A stretch of DNA of 36,091 nt from Anaerolineae bacterium (lineage in GTDB: Bacteria > Chloroflexota > Anaerolineae > Aggregatilineales > Phototrophicaceae): positions 1 through 36,091 of the forward strand of contig JAJDUC010000125.1 in assembly GCA_022826865.1 (NCBI GenBank), given 5' to 3'. Under the pieces are notes generated by a model that searched no databases, had not been told where the DNA came from, and saw only the letters and a program-made list of their open reading frames with translations. Position 1 is the stretch's first letter. Every line of letters begins with the position of its first letter. This document shows positions 1 to 7,859 of this stretch, one piece after another. A program made the position numbers and the translations under genes.

Positions 1-94
1 GGGGCGATCCGGCGGATCGCCCGATGGGTACGAACAGGATCGAAATTGGGCGACTCACCGGGGCGCGTGGACACAGCCCGTCAGTCGCCCCTAC
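1..94. repeat. Palindromic interspersed repeat, copy A (two hairpins)
   Basis: This element of about 94 bases starts at the window edge and ends with CGCCCCTAC. Hairpin 1 is GGGCGATCC (2-10) against GGATCGCCC (14-22) with a 3-base loop. Hairpin 2 is GGGCGACT (48-55) against AGTCGCCC (83-90) enclosing 27 bases, which contain an inner GGGC/GCCC pairing. A homologous copy lies at 35944-36037 and a hairpin-1-only fragment at 13305-13328. The expected leading GTA would lie outside the window. No transposase is nearby, so a non-autonomous REP/MITE-like element is my inference. Confidence 0.75.
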
Positions 95-162
95 CAAATC
101 GTCGGTATTTGAAGAAATTCAACCGACTTTGATACAGTACCATCCGCAGAGTCGAATCTCGC

Positions 163-1215
163 TCAGGCTTTCCAGGTTTTGCGCAGCACCCGCACCCAAT
201 TCTGATGACTGATCTTTTGCAGCAGGCCGGCGTCGTATCCGGCGTCCTTGAGCGCCGCGATCAGGTTCGGCAGCTTCGACACATCCCCCACCAGATCCGG
301 AACACGCGCGCCATCGTAGTCGGAGCCCAGTCCGACACGGGTTTCACCCAGGCGCTCGACCAGGTAATCGAGATGACGGACCATCACGTCCAGCGGGCGG
401 TCGCTATCCCAGGCGCCGTCCTCATTGAGAAAGCCGGTGGCGAAGTTCAAGCCGACCATGCCGTCCGACGCTTTGATCGCATCCAGTTGTTTATCCGTCA
501 GATTGCGCGAGATCGGGCAGAGCGCATGCACATTGGAATGCGTGGCGACCAGCGGCGCCTCGCTCAATTCCGCCACGTCCCAGAAGCCCTTCTCGTTCAT
601 ATGCGACAGGTCGATCATGATGCCGAGCTCGTTGCAGCGCTTGACCAGCCGTTTTCCGGCATCGGTTAAGCCCGGTCCGATATCGGGCGATGAAGGAAAG
701 GCGATCGGCACACCATGCGCGAAGATGGTCGGCCGGCTCCAGACGATGCCCAGCGAGCGCATCCCGGCTTTGTAGAATACCTCAAGAGCATTCAGGTCTT
801 CGTCAATCGCTTCCGCGCCTTCGAAGTGCATGAGCGCTGCAAATATTCCCCTGTCGATGCAATCCTGCAATTCGTCGGCAGTGCGCACCACCTTGACCTG
901 CCCCTTCGATGCCTCTTCCAAACGGAACAAATCCGCCATTTGGCGCAGCGCCGCGCCCTGCGAAAAGGCAAAGTCGACCGCGGGAGGCACGAAGGGTTTG
1001 CTCAGATCGGGCATGCTGTCCGGCGCAATCCTGTGCTCGGGGTTCGGCACATACACCGCAAAGAAGCCGCCGGCGAATCCACCGCGGCGAGCGCGAATGA
1101 GATCAATGTGGCCGCTGTCCAATTCGCTCAGGAAGTCGCCATAAGTCACGCCTTCATCTCGATAGAAGCGCAACAAAGTGTCGTTGTGGCCGTCAAAAAT
1201 TGAATACTCGGGCAT
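163..1215 (-). CDS. Membrane dipeptidase (peptidase family M19)
   Basis: Zinc-dependent dipeptidase of the renal dipeptidase/M19 family, expected to cleave dipeptides (family knowledge; substrate here unknown). Metal-binding signatures are all visible in order: HND in IFDGHNDTLLRF near residue 10, the bridging Glu in MHFEGAEAI, His in IDLSHMNEKGFWDV, His in ATHSNVHA, then the substrate Arg in CPISRNLTD and Asp in GLGSDYDG. About 350 residues is normal for the family. I chose the ATG at 1215 because GGAGAGAG lies just upstream; the open frame continues 11 codons further to 1248 but those residues (MWNLRGARREI) look non-coding. No signal peptide is visible, so a cytoplasmic enzyme is likely. 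It stands alone; the next gene on the same strand is separated by a terminator at 1300-1334. Confidence 0.95.
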   Translation of the reverse strand: MPEYSIFDGHNDTLLRFYRDEGVTYGDFLSELDSGHIDLIRARRGGFAGGFFAVYVPNPEHRIAPDSMPDLSKPFVPPAVDFAFSQGAALRQMADLFRLEEASKGQVKVVRTADELQDCIDRGIFAALMHFEGAEAIDEDLNALEVFYKAGMRSLGIVWSRPTIFAHGVPIAFPSSPDIGPGLTDAGKRLVKRCNELGIMIDLSHMNEKGFWDVAELSEAPLVATHSNVHALCPISRNLTDKQLDAIKASDGMVGLNFATGFLNEDGAWDSDRPLDVMVRHLDYLVERLGETRVGLGSDYDGARVPDLVGDVSKLPNLIAALKDAGYDAGLLQKISHQNWVRVLRKTWKA

Positions 1216-1299
1216 GATCTCTCTCCGTGCACCTCGTAGATTCCACAAGAACAGATAATGTCAGCAAAGGCCGACTCACGCAAGCGCGGATGAAGGAGC

Positions 1300-1334
1300 A
1301 AAAAAAACAAAAACGCAGTTCGACTGAACTGCGT
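1300..1334 (-). terminator. Intrinsic terminator of the small-gene/tRNA-Ala transcript
   Basis: On the minus strand a perfect 9-bp stem (ACGCAGTTC, loop of 4, GAACTGCGT; plus-strand 1313-1334) is followed by a long T-rich tract (complement of the A-run at 1300-1312). This is a textbook rho-independent terminator. It sits 27 bases after the stop of the small gene at 1362, so it closes the leftward transcript that includes the small proteins and probably tRNA-Ala. Confidence 0.88.
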
Positions 1335-1361
1335 CCGCATTCAAATTATATTTCACGCGCC

Positions 1362-1526
1362 TTAGGGCTTGCGTTCGCCTTGACGCCGCCGGCCAGCCGG
1401 CACAGGAACACGGGCGGGTTTGCGCGGGCGCTGCGCTTCGGGGTCCAGCAAATCGTCCAGTTCTTTCAGAATGCGACGCCCCAACTCCAGCAATTCATCC
1501 CAGACATTGCGCTTGTGTTTCGCCAC
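1362..1526 (-). CDS. Small conserved-looking basic/acidic protein, 54 aa
   Basis: Unrecognised. Reading from GTG at 1526 the product is 54 residues: a basic N-terminus, an amphipathic helix-like stretch (WDELLELGRRILKELDDLL) and a proline/arginine-rich basic tail (KPARVPVPAGRRRQG). GGAAAGGA lies about 11 bases upstream of the GTG. An in-frame ATG at 1559 would add 11 residues but has no ribosome-binding site. It lies between the coiled-coil gene ending at 1597 and a strong terminator at 1334, so it is almost certainly transcribed. The helical segment and tail resemble small hypothetical proteins I associate with Chloroflexota, but no function can be assigned. The start is uncertain. Confidence 0.6.
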   Translation of the reverse strand: MAKHKRNVWDELLELGRRILKELDDLLDPEAQRPRKPARVPVPAGRRRQGERKP

Positions 1527-1596
1527 CGTGAGAGCATTCCTTTCCGAATTCAAGCACATTGTGCCGCAACGCTGGTTCGACTGCGGGCCACGAGGC

Positions 1597-1791
1597 TCAA
1601 GCGCTCGCCGGCAGCCATCCCACAATCATCGAAAAAATCGCCAAGGCGATGCCAATGTTCAACGCGATGAGGATGCGCAACGTGCCACGCAATTCTGCAA
1701 TGTCTGCTTTGGTCGCTACATACGTCAGCGCCTCATCAAGCCGACCTTCCAGACGAGAGACACGCGCTTCGGTATTGATCGCCGATTCCAT
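1597..1791 (-). CDS. Small coiled-coil protein with C-terminal membrane anchor, 64 aa
   Basis: The N-terminal half (MESAINTEARVSRLEGRLDE then VATKADIAELRGTL) is a predicted coiled coil with the KADIAEL pattern seen in many small tail-anchored bacterial and phage coiled-coil proteins. Residues about 38-60 (RILIALNIGIALAIFSMIV) form one membrane segment. The topology suggests a membrane-tethered oligomer; the function is unknown. The ATG at 1791 has GGAG 8 bases upstream. A longer open frame to 2064 reads straight through tRNA-Ala and is rejected. It sits 29 bases downstream of the tRNA, upstream of the 54-aa gene and the terminator. Confidence 0.78.
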   Translation of the reverse strand: MESAINTEARVSRLEGRLDEALTYVATKADIAELRGTLRILIALNIGIALAIFSMIVGWLPASA

Positions 1792-1820
1792 AATGAATGC
1801 TCCAATGTCTGTCGCGGCAG

Positions 1821-1893
1821 TGGACCTGAGGGGACTCGAACCCCTGACTTCCACAATGCCATTGTGGCGCTCTCCCAACTGAGCTACAGGCCC
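1821..1893 (-). tRNA. tRNA-Ala, anticodon GGC
   Basis: All arms fold: acceptor GGGCCTG/CAGGTCC containing the G3:U70 wobble pair that is the alanine identity element, D-arm GCTC/GAGC, anticodon stem CCACA/TGTGG with 7-base loop ATGGCAT (anticodon GGC), variable AAGTC, and T-arm AGGGG-TTCGAGT-CCCCT. Length is 73 with discriminator A73. The 3-prime CCA is not encoded; CTG follows, so CCA must be added after transcription. Confidence 0.97.
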
Positions 1894-1909
1894 GCAAGCT
1901 CCGGCTAGC

Positions 1910-2161
1910 TTAGCGACGATGCGCTGCGCTGTCAATAGACGACACTGCCGCGCGCAATTCCGCCAGGACATCGGGCGGCGCCGTTTCAAAGGGACCGGAT
2001 TCGAGGAAGTCGCCGACGCGCTGGCGCTGCACGTCGTTGCCGCAAGCGCAGCCCGGCTGGTCAACCCATTCGATTACGTCGGCCGCCGCGTCCAGGCGCG
2101 CGCCCTTGACGCCGCCGCTGGCGGCGTCCGCCCAAATCCAGCTAGTTGGAGTTTCGCTCAT
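1910..2161 (-). CDS. Hypothetical protein, 83 aa
   Basis: Unrecognised. The frame opens at ATG 2161 with MSETPTSWIWADAASGGVKG and contains a CxC pair (GCACGN), which may be a metal or disulfide site or simply chance. It ends with a helical segment (PDVLAELRAAVSS) 16 bases before the tRNA-Ala 5-prime end, so it may head the same leftward transcript. The ribosome-binding site is weak (GAGACGA). A plausible sigma-A promoter lies at 2203-2232 on the same strand. Composition looks protein-like rather than shadow-like, but there is no family recognition. Confidence 0.55.
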   Translation of the reverse strand: MSETPTSWIWADAASGGVKGARLDAAADVIEWVDQPGCACGNDVQRQRVGDFLESGPFETAPPDVLAELRAAVSSIDSAAHRR

Positions 2162-2202
2162 GCTTCGTCTCGTGGGCCCTTTTTTGGCGTTCGCCGGATC
2201 AG

Positions 2203-2232
2203 ATTCTATCGGATACGCGCAAGCGCGGACAA
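2203..2232 (-). promoter_or_regulatory. Candidate sigma-A promoter for the 83-aa gene/tRNA-Ala unit
   Basis: On the minus strand TTGTCC (complement of 2227-2232) and TAGAAT (complement of 2203-2208) are separated by 18 bases. This would start a transcript about 35 bases upstream of the ATG at 2161. Moderate match only. Confidence 0.4.
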
Positions 2233-2331
2233 GACAGGTTTCGTTTTGGCGCGGCGAGAAACAGATGTGCCCCAGCTATCAATTCTATGGCATAATGGCG
2301 TCAGTTTTCCGGCGCTGAGAGAGAGCATACG

Positions 2332-3564
2332 ATGGCAGAGGCGAATGAAGCGTTAAACGTTCTGGTCACCGGTGGCGCCGAGGGCGTCGGTTTGGCGACG
2401 GCGCGGGCCTTGTTGCGACGGGGGCACAAAGTTGCTGCGACCGCCTGCGACGCGGAAGGCGCCCTGGCCCTGCGACAGATCGGCGCGCTGCCTGTCTATC
2501 CCGATCTCGCCCGCGCCAGCGAGCTGCGCAGCGCTTTGCAGTTGGCCGAAGCTGACGCGCTAATCCATGCCGGCCCGCAATTCTACGGCGGCGCGCCACA
2601 GACCGGCGCGACCTGCGCCGCCTACAGTGATCAACTGGTCGCTTACACGGCGGCGGTGGTCGAAGCGGCGAAAGCGCAGGCAGTCAAGCGCTTTATATCG
2701 CTCAGCTTCGCTTATCTTTACGAGGCCGGGCCGGGCGCGGCCAGGGAAGGCGACCATGACATCCATGAAGCAGATTACCAACCCATGCTCCAGGCCGAAG
2801 CAATCGTCCGCGACAGCGGCTTAAACAGCTACATCATCCGCAGCGGCTACATATATGGCGGCCATAGCGCCGATAGCGCCGCGCTCGCCGATTCGATCAA
2901 ACGCTCGCAGCGGCTGCCGGCCGGTTTGCGGCCGGCTTCCTGGATCCACGAAGACGATTTGGCGGAGGCGATTACAAGCGTGTTTGAGGCGGAGTCTGAT
3001 ACAAGCGGCGTCGAAATCATCAACGCCGCCGATGATTCACCGCGCAGCCCCAATGAATTTGCGGAGGCGCTGGCCGACGCCCTGGGATTGCCCGCGGTCG
3101 CCTTCGCCGGCGACGGCTTCTTGAGCGCCTTGCGCCAGCAGACAATGCAAGACAAGCTCTTGGCGCGGGAAATCGTCATCAGTAGTGAGCTCTTGAGAGA
3201 GAGATTCGCTTGGCAGCCCCTCCACGGCAGCGTTGAGAGTGGATTGGAGGCGACGGCGCTGGTCTGGCGCATGAAAGACGCCGTCAATGCCGACGACTTC
3301 TACAACAAATATGAAGACGCCGCGGCAGAAGCGATCGCGTCGTTTGCTTATGATGTCGCCTTGCCGGAGCCAGAATCCGCGCCGGAAGCGCCCGCAGCCG
3401 TCGAAGCAGCGCCCGCCCCGGCGTCCGCGCCGGTCAAAGCGGCCGCGCCGCCGCCATCCGACGGGCCCACCCCCTGGAATGAAGATGATGCCAAGCGCGA
3501 AGAGCGCCGGCGTCGAGCGCTGGAGCGCAAAGCTAAACGCGCCGCCAAAAGCGCCGGAGCCTAA
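2332..3564 (+). CDS. NAD(P)-dependent epimerase/dehydratase (extended SDR-like) with low-complexity tail
   Basis: The N-terminus (LNVLVTGGAEGVGLATARAL) is a Rossmann dinucleotide fold with the TGGxxGxG motif of extended short-chain dehydrogenases. Further SDR landmarks are IHAGPQFYGG, RFISLSFAYLYE in place of a clean YxxxK site, and YIIRSGYIYGG. The catalytic Tyr-Lys pair is not obvious, so it may be an atypical SDR with a binding or regulatory role. Residues about 340-410 form an Ala/Pro/Glu-rich linker ending in a highly basic helix (EERRRRALERKAKRAAK), unusual for the family and suggestive of nucleic-acid or membrane-surface contact (inference). Start: GAGAGAG 7 bases before the ATG. It heads an operon, with 6 bases to the HAD gene. 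Confidence 0.88.
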   Translation: MAEANEALNVLVTGGAEGVGLATARALLRRGHKVAATACDAEGALALRQIGALPVYPDLARASELRSALQLAEADALIHAGPQFYGGAPQTGATCAAYSDQLVAYTAAVVEAAKAQAVKRFISLSFAYLYEAGPGAAREGDHDIHEADYQPMLQAEAIVRDSGLNSYIIRSGYIYGGHSADSAALADSIKRSQRLPAGLRPASWIHEDDLAEAITSVFEAESDTSGVEIINAADDSPRSPNEFAEALADALGLPAVAFAGDGFLSALRQQTMQDKLLAREIVISSELLRERFAWQPLHGSVESGLEATALVWRMKDAVNADDFYNKYEDAAAEAIASFAYDVALPEPESAPEAPAAVEAAPAPASAPVKAAAPPPSDGPTPWNEDDAKREERRRRALERKAKRAAKSAGA

Positions 3565-3570
3565 GGCGGT

Positions 3571-4398
3571 ATGACCGCCCGGCTGAAAGGCGTTCTCTTC
3601 GATTTAGACGACACCTTGATCGACTGGAGCGGCGTCGAGCTCAGCTGGCGTGAACTGGAAGCCCGGCATCTTGCCAAAGTCCTGGCCTTTCTCAACCAGA
3701 AGCCATTGAACAGCCAGGTCAATCTCGGCCGATTGGTGGATCTGTACAGCCAGCGCACCCGAGAAGCCTGGGCGCAAGCGCGGAAAGATCTGCGCGCGCC
3801 GAATATGCCTGAAATCCTGTTGACGACATTGGCCGAAGTCGGTGTTGCCGGGGCGGATATATATCGCAAGGAAATCCTGGACGCCTACGACTGGAGCGCC
3901 GTGCCGGGGACAGTGGTCTTCTCCGATGTTCCGCCTATGCTGAAGACCCTGCGCGATTCGGGCGTCAAACTCGGCATCGTCACCAACGCTTCGCAGCCGA
4001 TGTCGCTGCGCGACGCCGAATTGGAGGCGCACGGACTGATCGAATACTTCTCCGACTGTCGGCTGGCGGCGGCCGACGCCGGTTTCCTCAAACCACATCC
4101 GCGCATTTTTGCAGAAGCCTTGTCCCGCATGGACACGGCGCCCGCCGAGACAATATTCGTCGGCGACAATCCGGTGGCGGATATCGGCGGCGCGCAGGGG
4201 GCGGGCATGCGCGCGGTTCTGCGTTTGACGGGCCGAGCGGATTTCGATGCCGCCGCCGGGCGAACCGCCCGGGATCGGGCATCGGCCGCCGCCTACAAGC
4301 GAGACCTGCTGGATACGCAACGCAGTCTCGCTTCACTGGACGAACTGCCGGCCATCCTGGACGCCTGGTACCCGGGATGGCAAAACTATGGCGAGTGA
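3571..4398 (+). CDS. HAD-superfamily hydrolase (subfamily IA phosphatase-like)
   Basis: The four HAD motifs are present: I FDLDDTLID (residues about 10-18, nucleophile Asp and acid/base Asp), II IVTNAS, III Lys in FLKPHPRIF, and IV FVGDNPVADIGGAQGAGM. The alpha-helical cap between motifs I and II fits subfamily IA, which contains phosphoglycolate phosphatase and 2-haloacid dehalogenase-like enzymes. At 275 residues it is slightly long because of a C-terminal extension. The substrate cannot be told from sequence. It starts 6 bases after the SDR gene and its end overlaps the next gene by 11 bases, so the three are cotranscribed and probably translationally coupled. Confidence 0.93.
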   Translation: MTARLKGVLFDLDDTLIDWSGVELSWRELEARHLAKVLAFLNQKPLNSQVNLGRLVDLYSQRTREAWAQARKDLRAPNMPEILLTTLAEVGVAGADIYRKEILDAYDWSAVPGTVVFSDVPPMLKTLRDSGVKLGIVTNASQPMSLRDAELEAHGLIEYFSDCRLAAADAGFLKPHPRIFAEALSRMDTAPAETIFVGDNPVADIGGAQGAGMRAVLRLTGRADFDAAAGRTARDRASAAAYKRDLLDTQRSLASLDELPAILDAWYPGWQNYGE

Positions 4399-4936
4399 AT
4401 ATCCCCTGCATGGCGATCTTAATCTGATCGTCACCGGGTATGTCGAACCGAATCGTCCGCGGATCTCGCGTCAACTTGCCACGCGCCTCGGTCTCGAATT
4501 CATCGATGTTGAAAGACAAATCGAAGAACGCACCGGCGACACGATTGCCCAACTGCGAGCGCGCTTTGGCGACCGGCGCCTGAAGGCGATCGAGACGGAG
4601 GTCATGGACGGGATCATGCTGCATCGCCGGGCGCTGTTCCGCGTCTCCGGCTCGACCGTGTTGAACAGTGGTCACTTGCCGGAGCTGCAGCGCAACGGCT
4701 TGGTGATCTGTCTCGTTGCCTCGCTCGATTCGATTCTGCGGCGCATCCATCTCACGCTGGGCGGCCGCTATCACAACCCGATCGAACGCTCACGCGCCAT
4801 CGGCGAGTTGCAGCAAGAATGGCGAATACGAGAAATGCCCGACGTGGTCGAGTTTGATACGACCTATATCACAGAAGCGATTCTTATCGAGCGCATCGTC
4901 ACATATTGGCGCGATCTCGCCATCCGCCGCGGCTGA
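4388..4936 (+). CDS. Shikimate kinase-like protein lacking the P-loop (probable pseudokinase)
   Basis: The fold signature of shikimate kinase is clear: LNLIVTGYVE start strand, then LATRLGLEFIDVERQIEERTG, IAQLRARFGDRRLKAIETEV, a central FRVSGSTVLN strand, GLVICLVASLDSILRRI, and a C-terminal lid/NPIERSRAI segment. Function-defining residues are lost. The Walker A GxxGxGKS/T is replaced by GYVEPNRPRIS, the FIDTD Asp pair is FIDVE, and the GGG substrate motif is VSGST. ATP-dependent phosphorylation is therefore unlikely; a regulatory or binding role is an inference. The ATG at 4388 overlaps the HAD stop by 11 bases, giving 182 residues, a normal AroK length. The open frame extends back to 4247 inside the HAD gene and is rejected. 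Confidence 0.85.
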   Translation: MASEYPLHGDLNLIVTGYVEPNRPRISRQLATRLGLEFIDVERQIEERTGDTIAQLRARFGDRRLKAIETEVMDGIMLHRRALFRVSGSTVLNSGHLPELQRNGLVICLVASLDSILRRIHLTLGGRYHNPIERSRAIGELQQEWRIREMPDVVEFDTTYITEAILIERIVTYWRDLAIRRG

Positions 4937-4969
4937 GTCCGGCGCGCCCCCGGCCATCTGAACAGCCGG

Positions 4970-7636
4970 TTAAAAGGAAATGCCAAGCAGACCGCGGGTC
5001 ACCTGAAAGTCCTGGTTGCCAGTCAACTGATGCCGCGGTCGGTGCTCGCCCGCCATAGTCGCGACAAGCAACTGCAGCAATTGCCCGGCCACATCATCGC
5101 CGTCGGTCAAGATGGCGTCGAGGTCCGCCGCCGCGGCCGCGCTGTCGCTCACTTGCAGCACCGGCGCCAGCGGGTGCCCGGCCAACGGATACGCTTCAAC
5201 ATACGCGAGCATGAGTTCCACGCCACAGGCGCCAAGACCGGCCAAGGTTTCCCCCCAATGTTGACGAGGATTCGCCATAAGGTGGAAGCCGGGTTCCGCC
5301 GCTTTTTGACCGTAGCCCAAGCTCGCCGCCGGCTCTTCCGGCAATTCCAGTTCCGTTGTGAACGGGCTGCCGAGCAAAGCGTCTTTATCCGAGATGACAA
5401 CCGTGCCGCCGCCGCTGACGATGATGCGGCACAATGCCGCCAAGCCGAGCGCGATATGCCTGGGCGCATTGCCCTGCGTCAGCATGCCGATTCGCAGCGC
5501 TTCCATGCCGGCTGACCGCTGCCGCGGCGGCAGATCCGCGCGCAGCCTCTCCGTGAACCAGTCGACGATCTTCCGCATGACCGCATCTATTCCGCCATCA
5601 AGTTGGATGCTCGCCCAGCCAAAATCCTGCGGGTCCAGACCTCGCTCGACCATCATCTGTCGGAAATAACTGTTGTGCGTGATCTCGCAGCCATGCTCCA
5701 GCAGCAATACGTGACGCAGCTTTGGATGCTGCAAATAACCCAGCTGCATCTCCTTGTATTCCGGCACGACACTGCTGCCGCAGCCCTCGGTATGCACCAG
5801 CGTAGCGAAGCGGGAAAGCCCAGCCGCCTCGCCCAAGCCTTGCGCGTTGAGGCTGTCCGTCGTCATTTTAGCGATCTGCCCGGAGCAGAGGCTGGTCGGC
5901 ATCACCAGGCCGATTTGCTCGGTGGTCAATTCGCCATCATTGTCGTACACGGGTATTTCCAGTGATGGCACGTTCGCATCCACTGCAATCGGCAGCGCTT
6001 GACCGCTGTAGGTTTTCGCGTCCATCAACGTCACGTTGGCCGGGCTTGTCCGCTGCCAATCCCGCCAGATCTGCACCTGATGGTGGCCCGCCTTCTCCCC
6101 CACGCTCAGTTTCCCGCTGGCGACATCCACCGTCAGGTCCAGCGTCCGGGCGCCCAGGTCGTCCAGCGGCGTCCCATCGAGATATTCCCCGGCGTTCACA
6201 TCCATATCGTATTTGAGCAAGTTGTATCGCGCCGTAGTCGTGACATATTTGATCGTGGGCACGAAGGGAAAATTGGTGATTGATCCGTTGCCGGTGACGA
6301 AGAAGATCATATTGCTGCCGCTCGCCACCTGTCCGGCGATGCATTCGAGATCATTCCCCGGGCTGTCCATGAAATAAAAACCGCCGCTGGTCATGCGTTC
6401 GCTGTAGTCAATGACATCATGCAGCGGCAGGTCCGGGTGTCGTTTGGCGGCAGCGCCCAGTGACTTCAAATAGATGTTGTATAAGCCGCGGAATTTGTTC
6501 CCGCCCGACGGATTGCCTTCAACAGTTTGGCCGTGCCAGTCGGCCCATTCTTTGAAGCGCGCCACCCGCGCCAGAAACTTGCGCGCGGTCTCGATTCGCT
6601 CAACTTTATCCAGCACGTAAGTTTCCGCGCCGATTAATTCATCGGTTTCGCCCAGGTTGGCCGAACCGCCATAGCGGATCACTTCTTTGGCGACCCAGGC
6701 CGCAAGCGGGTTGCCGCTGATCCCGGAAAATGCGTCCGAGCCGCCGCATTGCAAGGCGATCTTGAGCTCGCTCAAGGGCTGCGGGCTGCGCGCAAAGCGG
6801 TTCACTCGCGGCAGCCAATCCGCCAGCAAGTCTTTAAACGCGTTCACGTTGTCTTCAAAACTGGCGGACAGAGACTGGAAACGATGGATCACATGCTCAA
6901 GCGGATAAGCGCGCGCCTCCAGGTATTCGCGCAGGTCCGCGTTGCTAATGGCTTCGTTGCCGTAGTCAATCGCCAGAACCGCGCCGACATTGGGATGCGT
7001 CAGGAAACCAGCCAGCGTCCGCAGCAGGCGCTCGCGATTGTTGGGATTCTTGTGCCCGCCTTCGGTATGGGCGACCGGCACAATGCCGTCGACATTGGCG
7101 TATTCATCCGCCAGCGGCGCTGTAATCTGCGTCAAGGCGCGCACGAAGCCGGCCACCAAAGATGACGTGCCCAAGACCAGGATCATGTTTCTTGTGCCGA
7201 CGCCGCGACCGCCGGCGCGTTTGTAACCCGAGAAGCAGCGCATATCTTGGTGGCGCTGGACGGGCGGCGCTGGAACAAAGCTCGCTTCGTCAAAGGTGTA
7301 AGGCGCGATGGTCATGTTGTCGAAATTGGATTCGGCCGGCAGTTCAAAGCTGAGGTTGCGCCGCGCCAATTCGATCTGAACGCCTTCGTTAATCACGTAT
7401 TCGCCGGCATTGATATCCCGGGTCGCAAGCCCAAAGCGCTGTCGCCATGAGGTCAAGGGCTCGCCCGCCCTGATGCGGCGGACAGCGAAGCGATGTCCCT
7501 CAAGGATATGGTGCGACAGAGCGAAACTGTCCTTCCCGTTGCCAACAGTTAAACCGGCCGGCAGGTCGCGTATGGCGATGGCGCAGTTGTCTGACGGATC
7601 GGGCAAGCGTCCTACATCTTCGAGTTGGGGCATCAT
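4970..7636 (-). CDS. UxaA/GarD-family (altronate/galactarate dehydratase-like) protein, duplicated, 888 aa
   Basis: Residues about 15-95 form a SAF domain (DLPAGLTV, INAGEYVI). The UxaA core follows, starting with CFSGYKRAGGRGVGTRN near 135 and including LQCGGSDAFSGISGNP, GETDELIGAE and FMDSPGNDLECIAG. The family normally ends near 500 residues. Here about 330 more residues hold a second copy of the front module: residue 190 begins HTEGGHKN while residue 615 begins HTEGCGSS, each followed by a HP(N/K) segment and an acidic strand (AIDYGNEA versus LEHGCEIT). Only the second copy keeps the cysteines. Sugar-acid dehydration is inferred from the family; the actual substrate is unknown. AGGA precedes ATG-ATG at 7636/7633. 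It ends tail-to-tail with the kinase-like gene. Confidence 0.88.
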   Translation of the reverse strand: MMPQLEDVGRLPDPSDNCAIAIRDLPAGLTVGNGKDSFALSHHILEGHRFAVRRIRAGEPLTSWRQRFGLATRDINAGEYVINEGVQIELARRNLSFELPAESNFDNMTIAPYTFDEASFVPAPPVQRHQDMRCFSGYKRAGGRGVGTRNMILVLGTSSLVAGFVRALTQITAPLADEYANVDGIVPVAHTEGGHKNPNNRERLLRTLAGFLTHPNVGAVLAIDYGNEAISNADLREYLEARAYPLEHVIHRFQSLSASFEDNVNAFKDLLADWLPRVNRFARSPQPLSELKIALQCGGSDAFSGISGNPLAAWVAKEVIRYGGSANLGETDELIGAETYVLDKVERIETARKFLARVARFKEWADWHGQTVEGNPSGGNKFRGLYNIYLKSLGAAAKRHPDLPLHDVIDYSERMTSGGFYFMDSPGNDLECIAGQVASGSNMIFFVTGNGSITNFPFVPTIKYVTTTARYNLLKYDMDVNAGEYLDGTPLDDLGARTLDLTVDVASGKLSVGEKAGHHQVQIWRDWQRTSPANVTLMDAKTYSGQALPIAVDANVPSLEIPVYDNDGELTTEQIGLVMPTSLCSGQIAKMTTDSLNAQGLGEAAGLSRFATLVHTEGCGSSVVPEYKEMQLGYLQHPKLRHVLLLEHGCEITHNSYFRQMMVERGLDPQDFGWASIQLDGGIDAVMRKIVDWFTERLRADLPPRQRSAGMEALRIGMLTQGNAPRHIALGLAALCRIIVSGGGTVVISDKDALLGSPFTTELELPEEPAASLGYGQKAAEPGFHLMANPRQHWGETLAGLGACGVELMLAYVEAYPLAGHPLAPVLQVSDSAAAAADLDAILTDGDDVAGQLLQLLVATMAGEHRPRHQLTGNQDFQVTRGLLGISF

Positions 7637-7859
7637 CTGTTCCTGACGGTCTGTATTCCTGGACTTGCGATTGGGCGCGATTGGGCGGCCCGACCATGGG
7701 AGAATTTACCACAAGGCCGGCATATCACAAAGCGATCTGACCGCGCCCGCGCAACAGCCCGTTAGCCGGACGAGGCAGCGCCGCAATCCCCTTGCATATC
7801 AAACTGTTGTCTCGTATCGTATGGCGAACGTCGGCGCGAATTCATCACCGGCCTTCAAG

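Noticed and set aside
1..94. CRISPR or integron attachment site reading of the palindromic repeat
   Set aside because: No array of spaced direct repeats, no cas or integrase gene, and the second copy is 36 kb away; an interspersed element fits better.
4388..4936. Calling this gene aroK
   Set aside because: The Walker A loop and substrate motifs are absent, so an active shikimate kinase is not credible.
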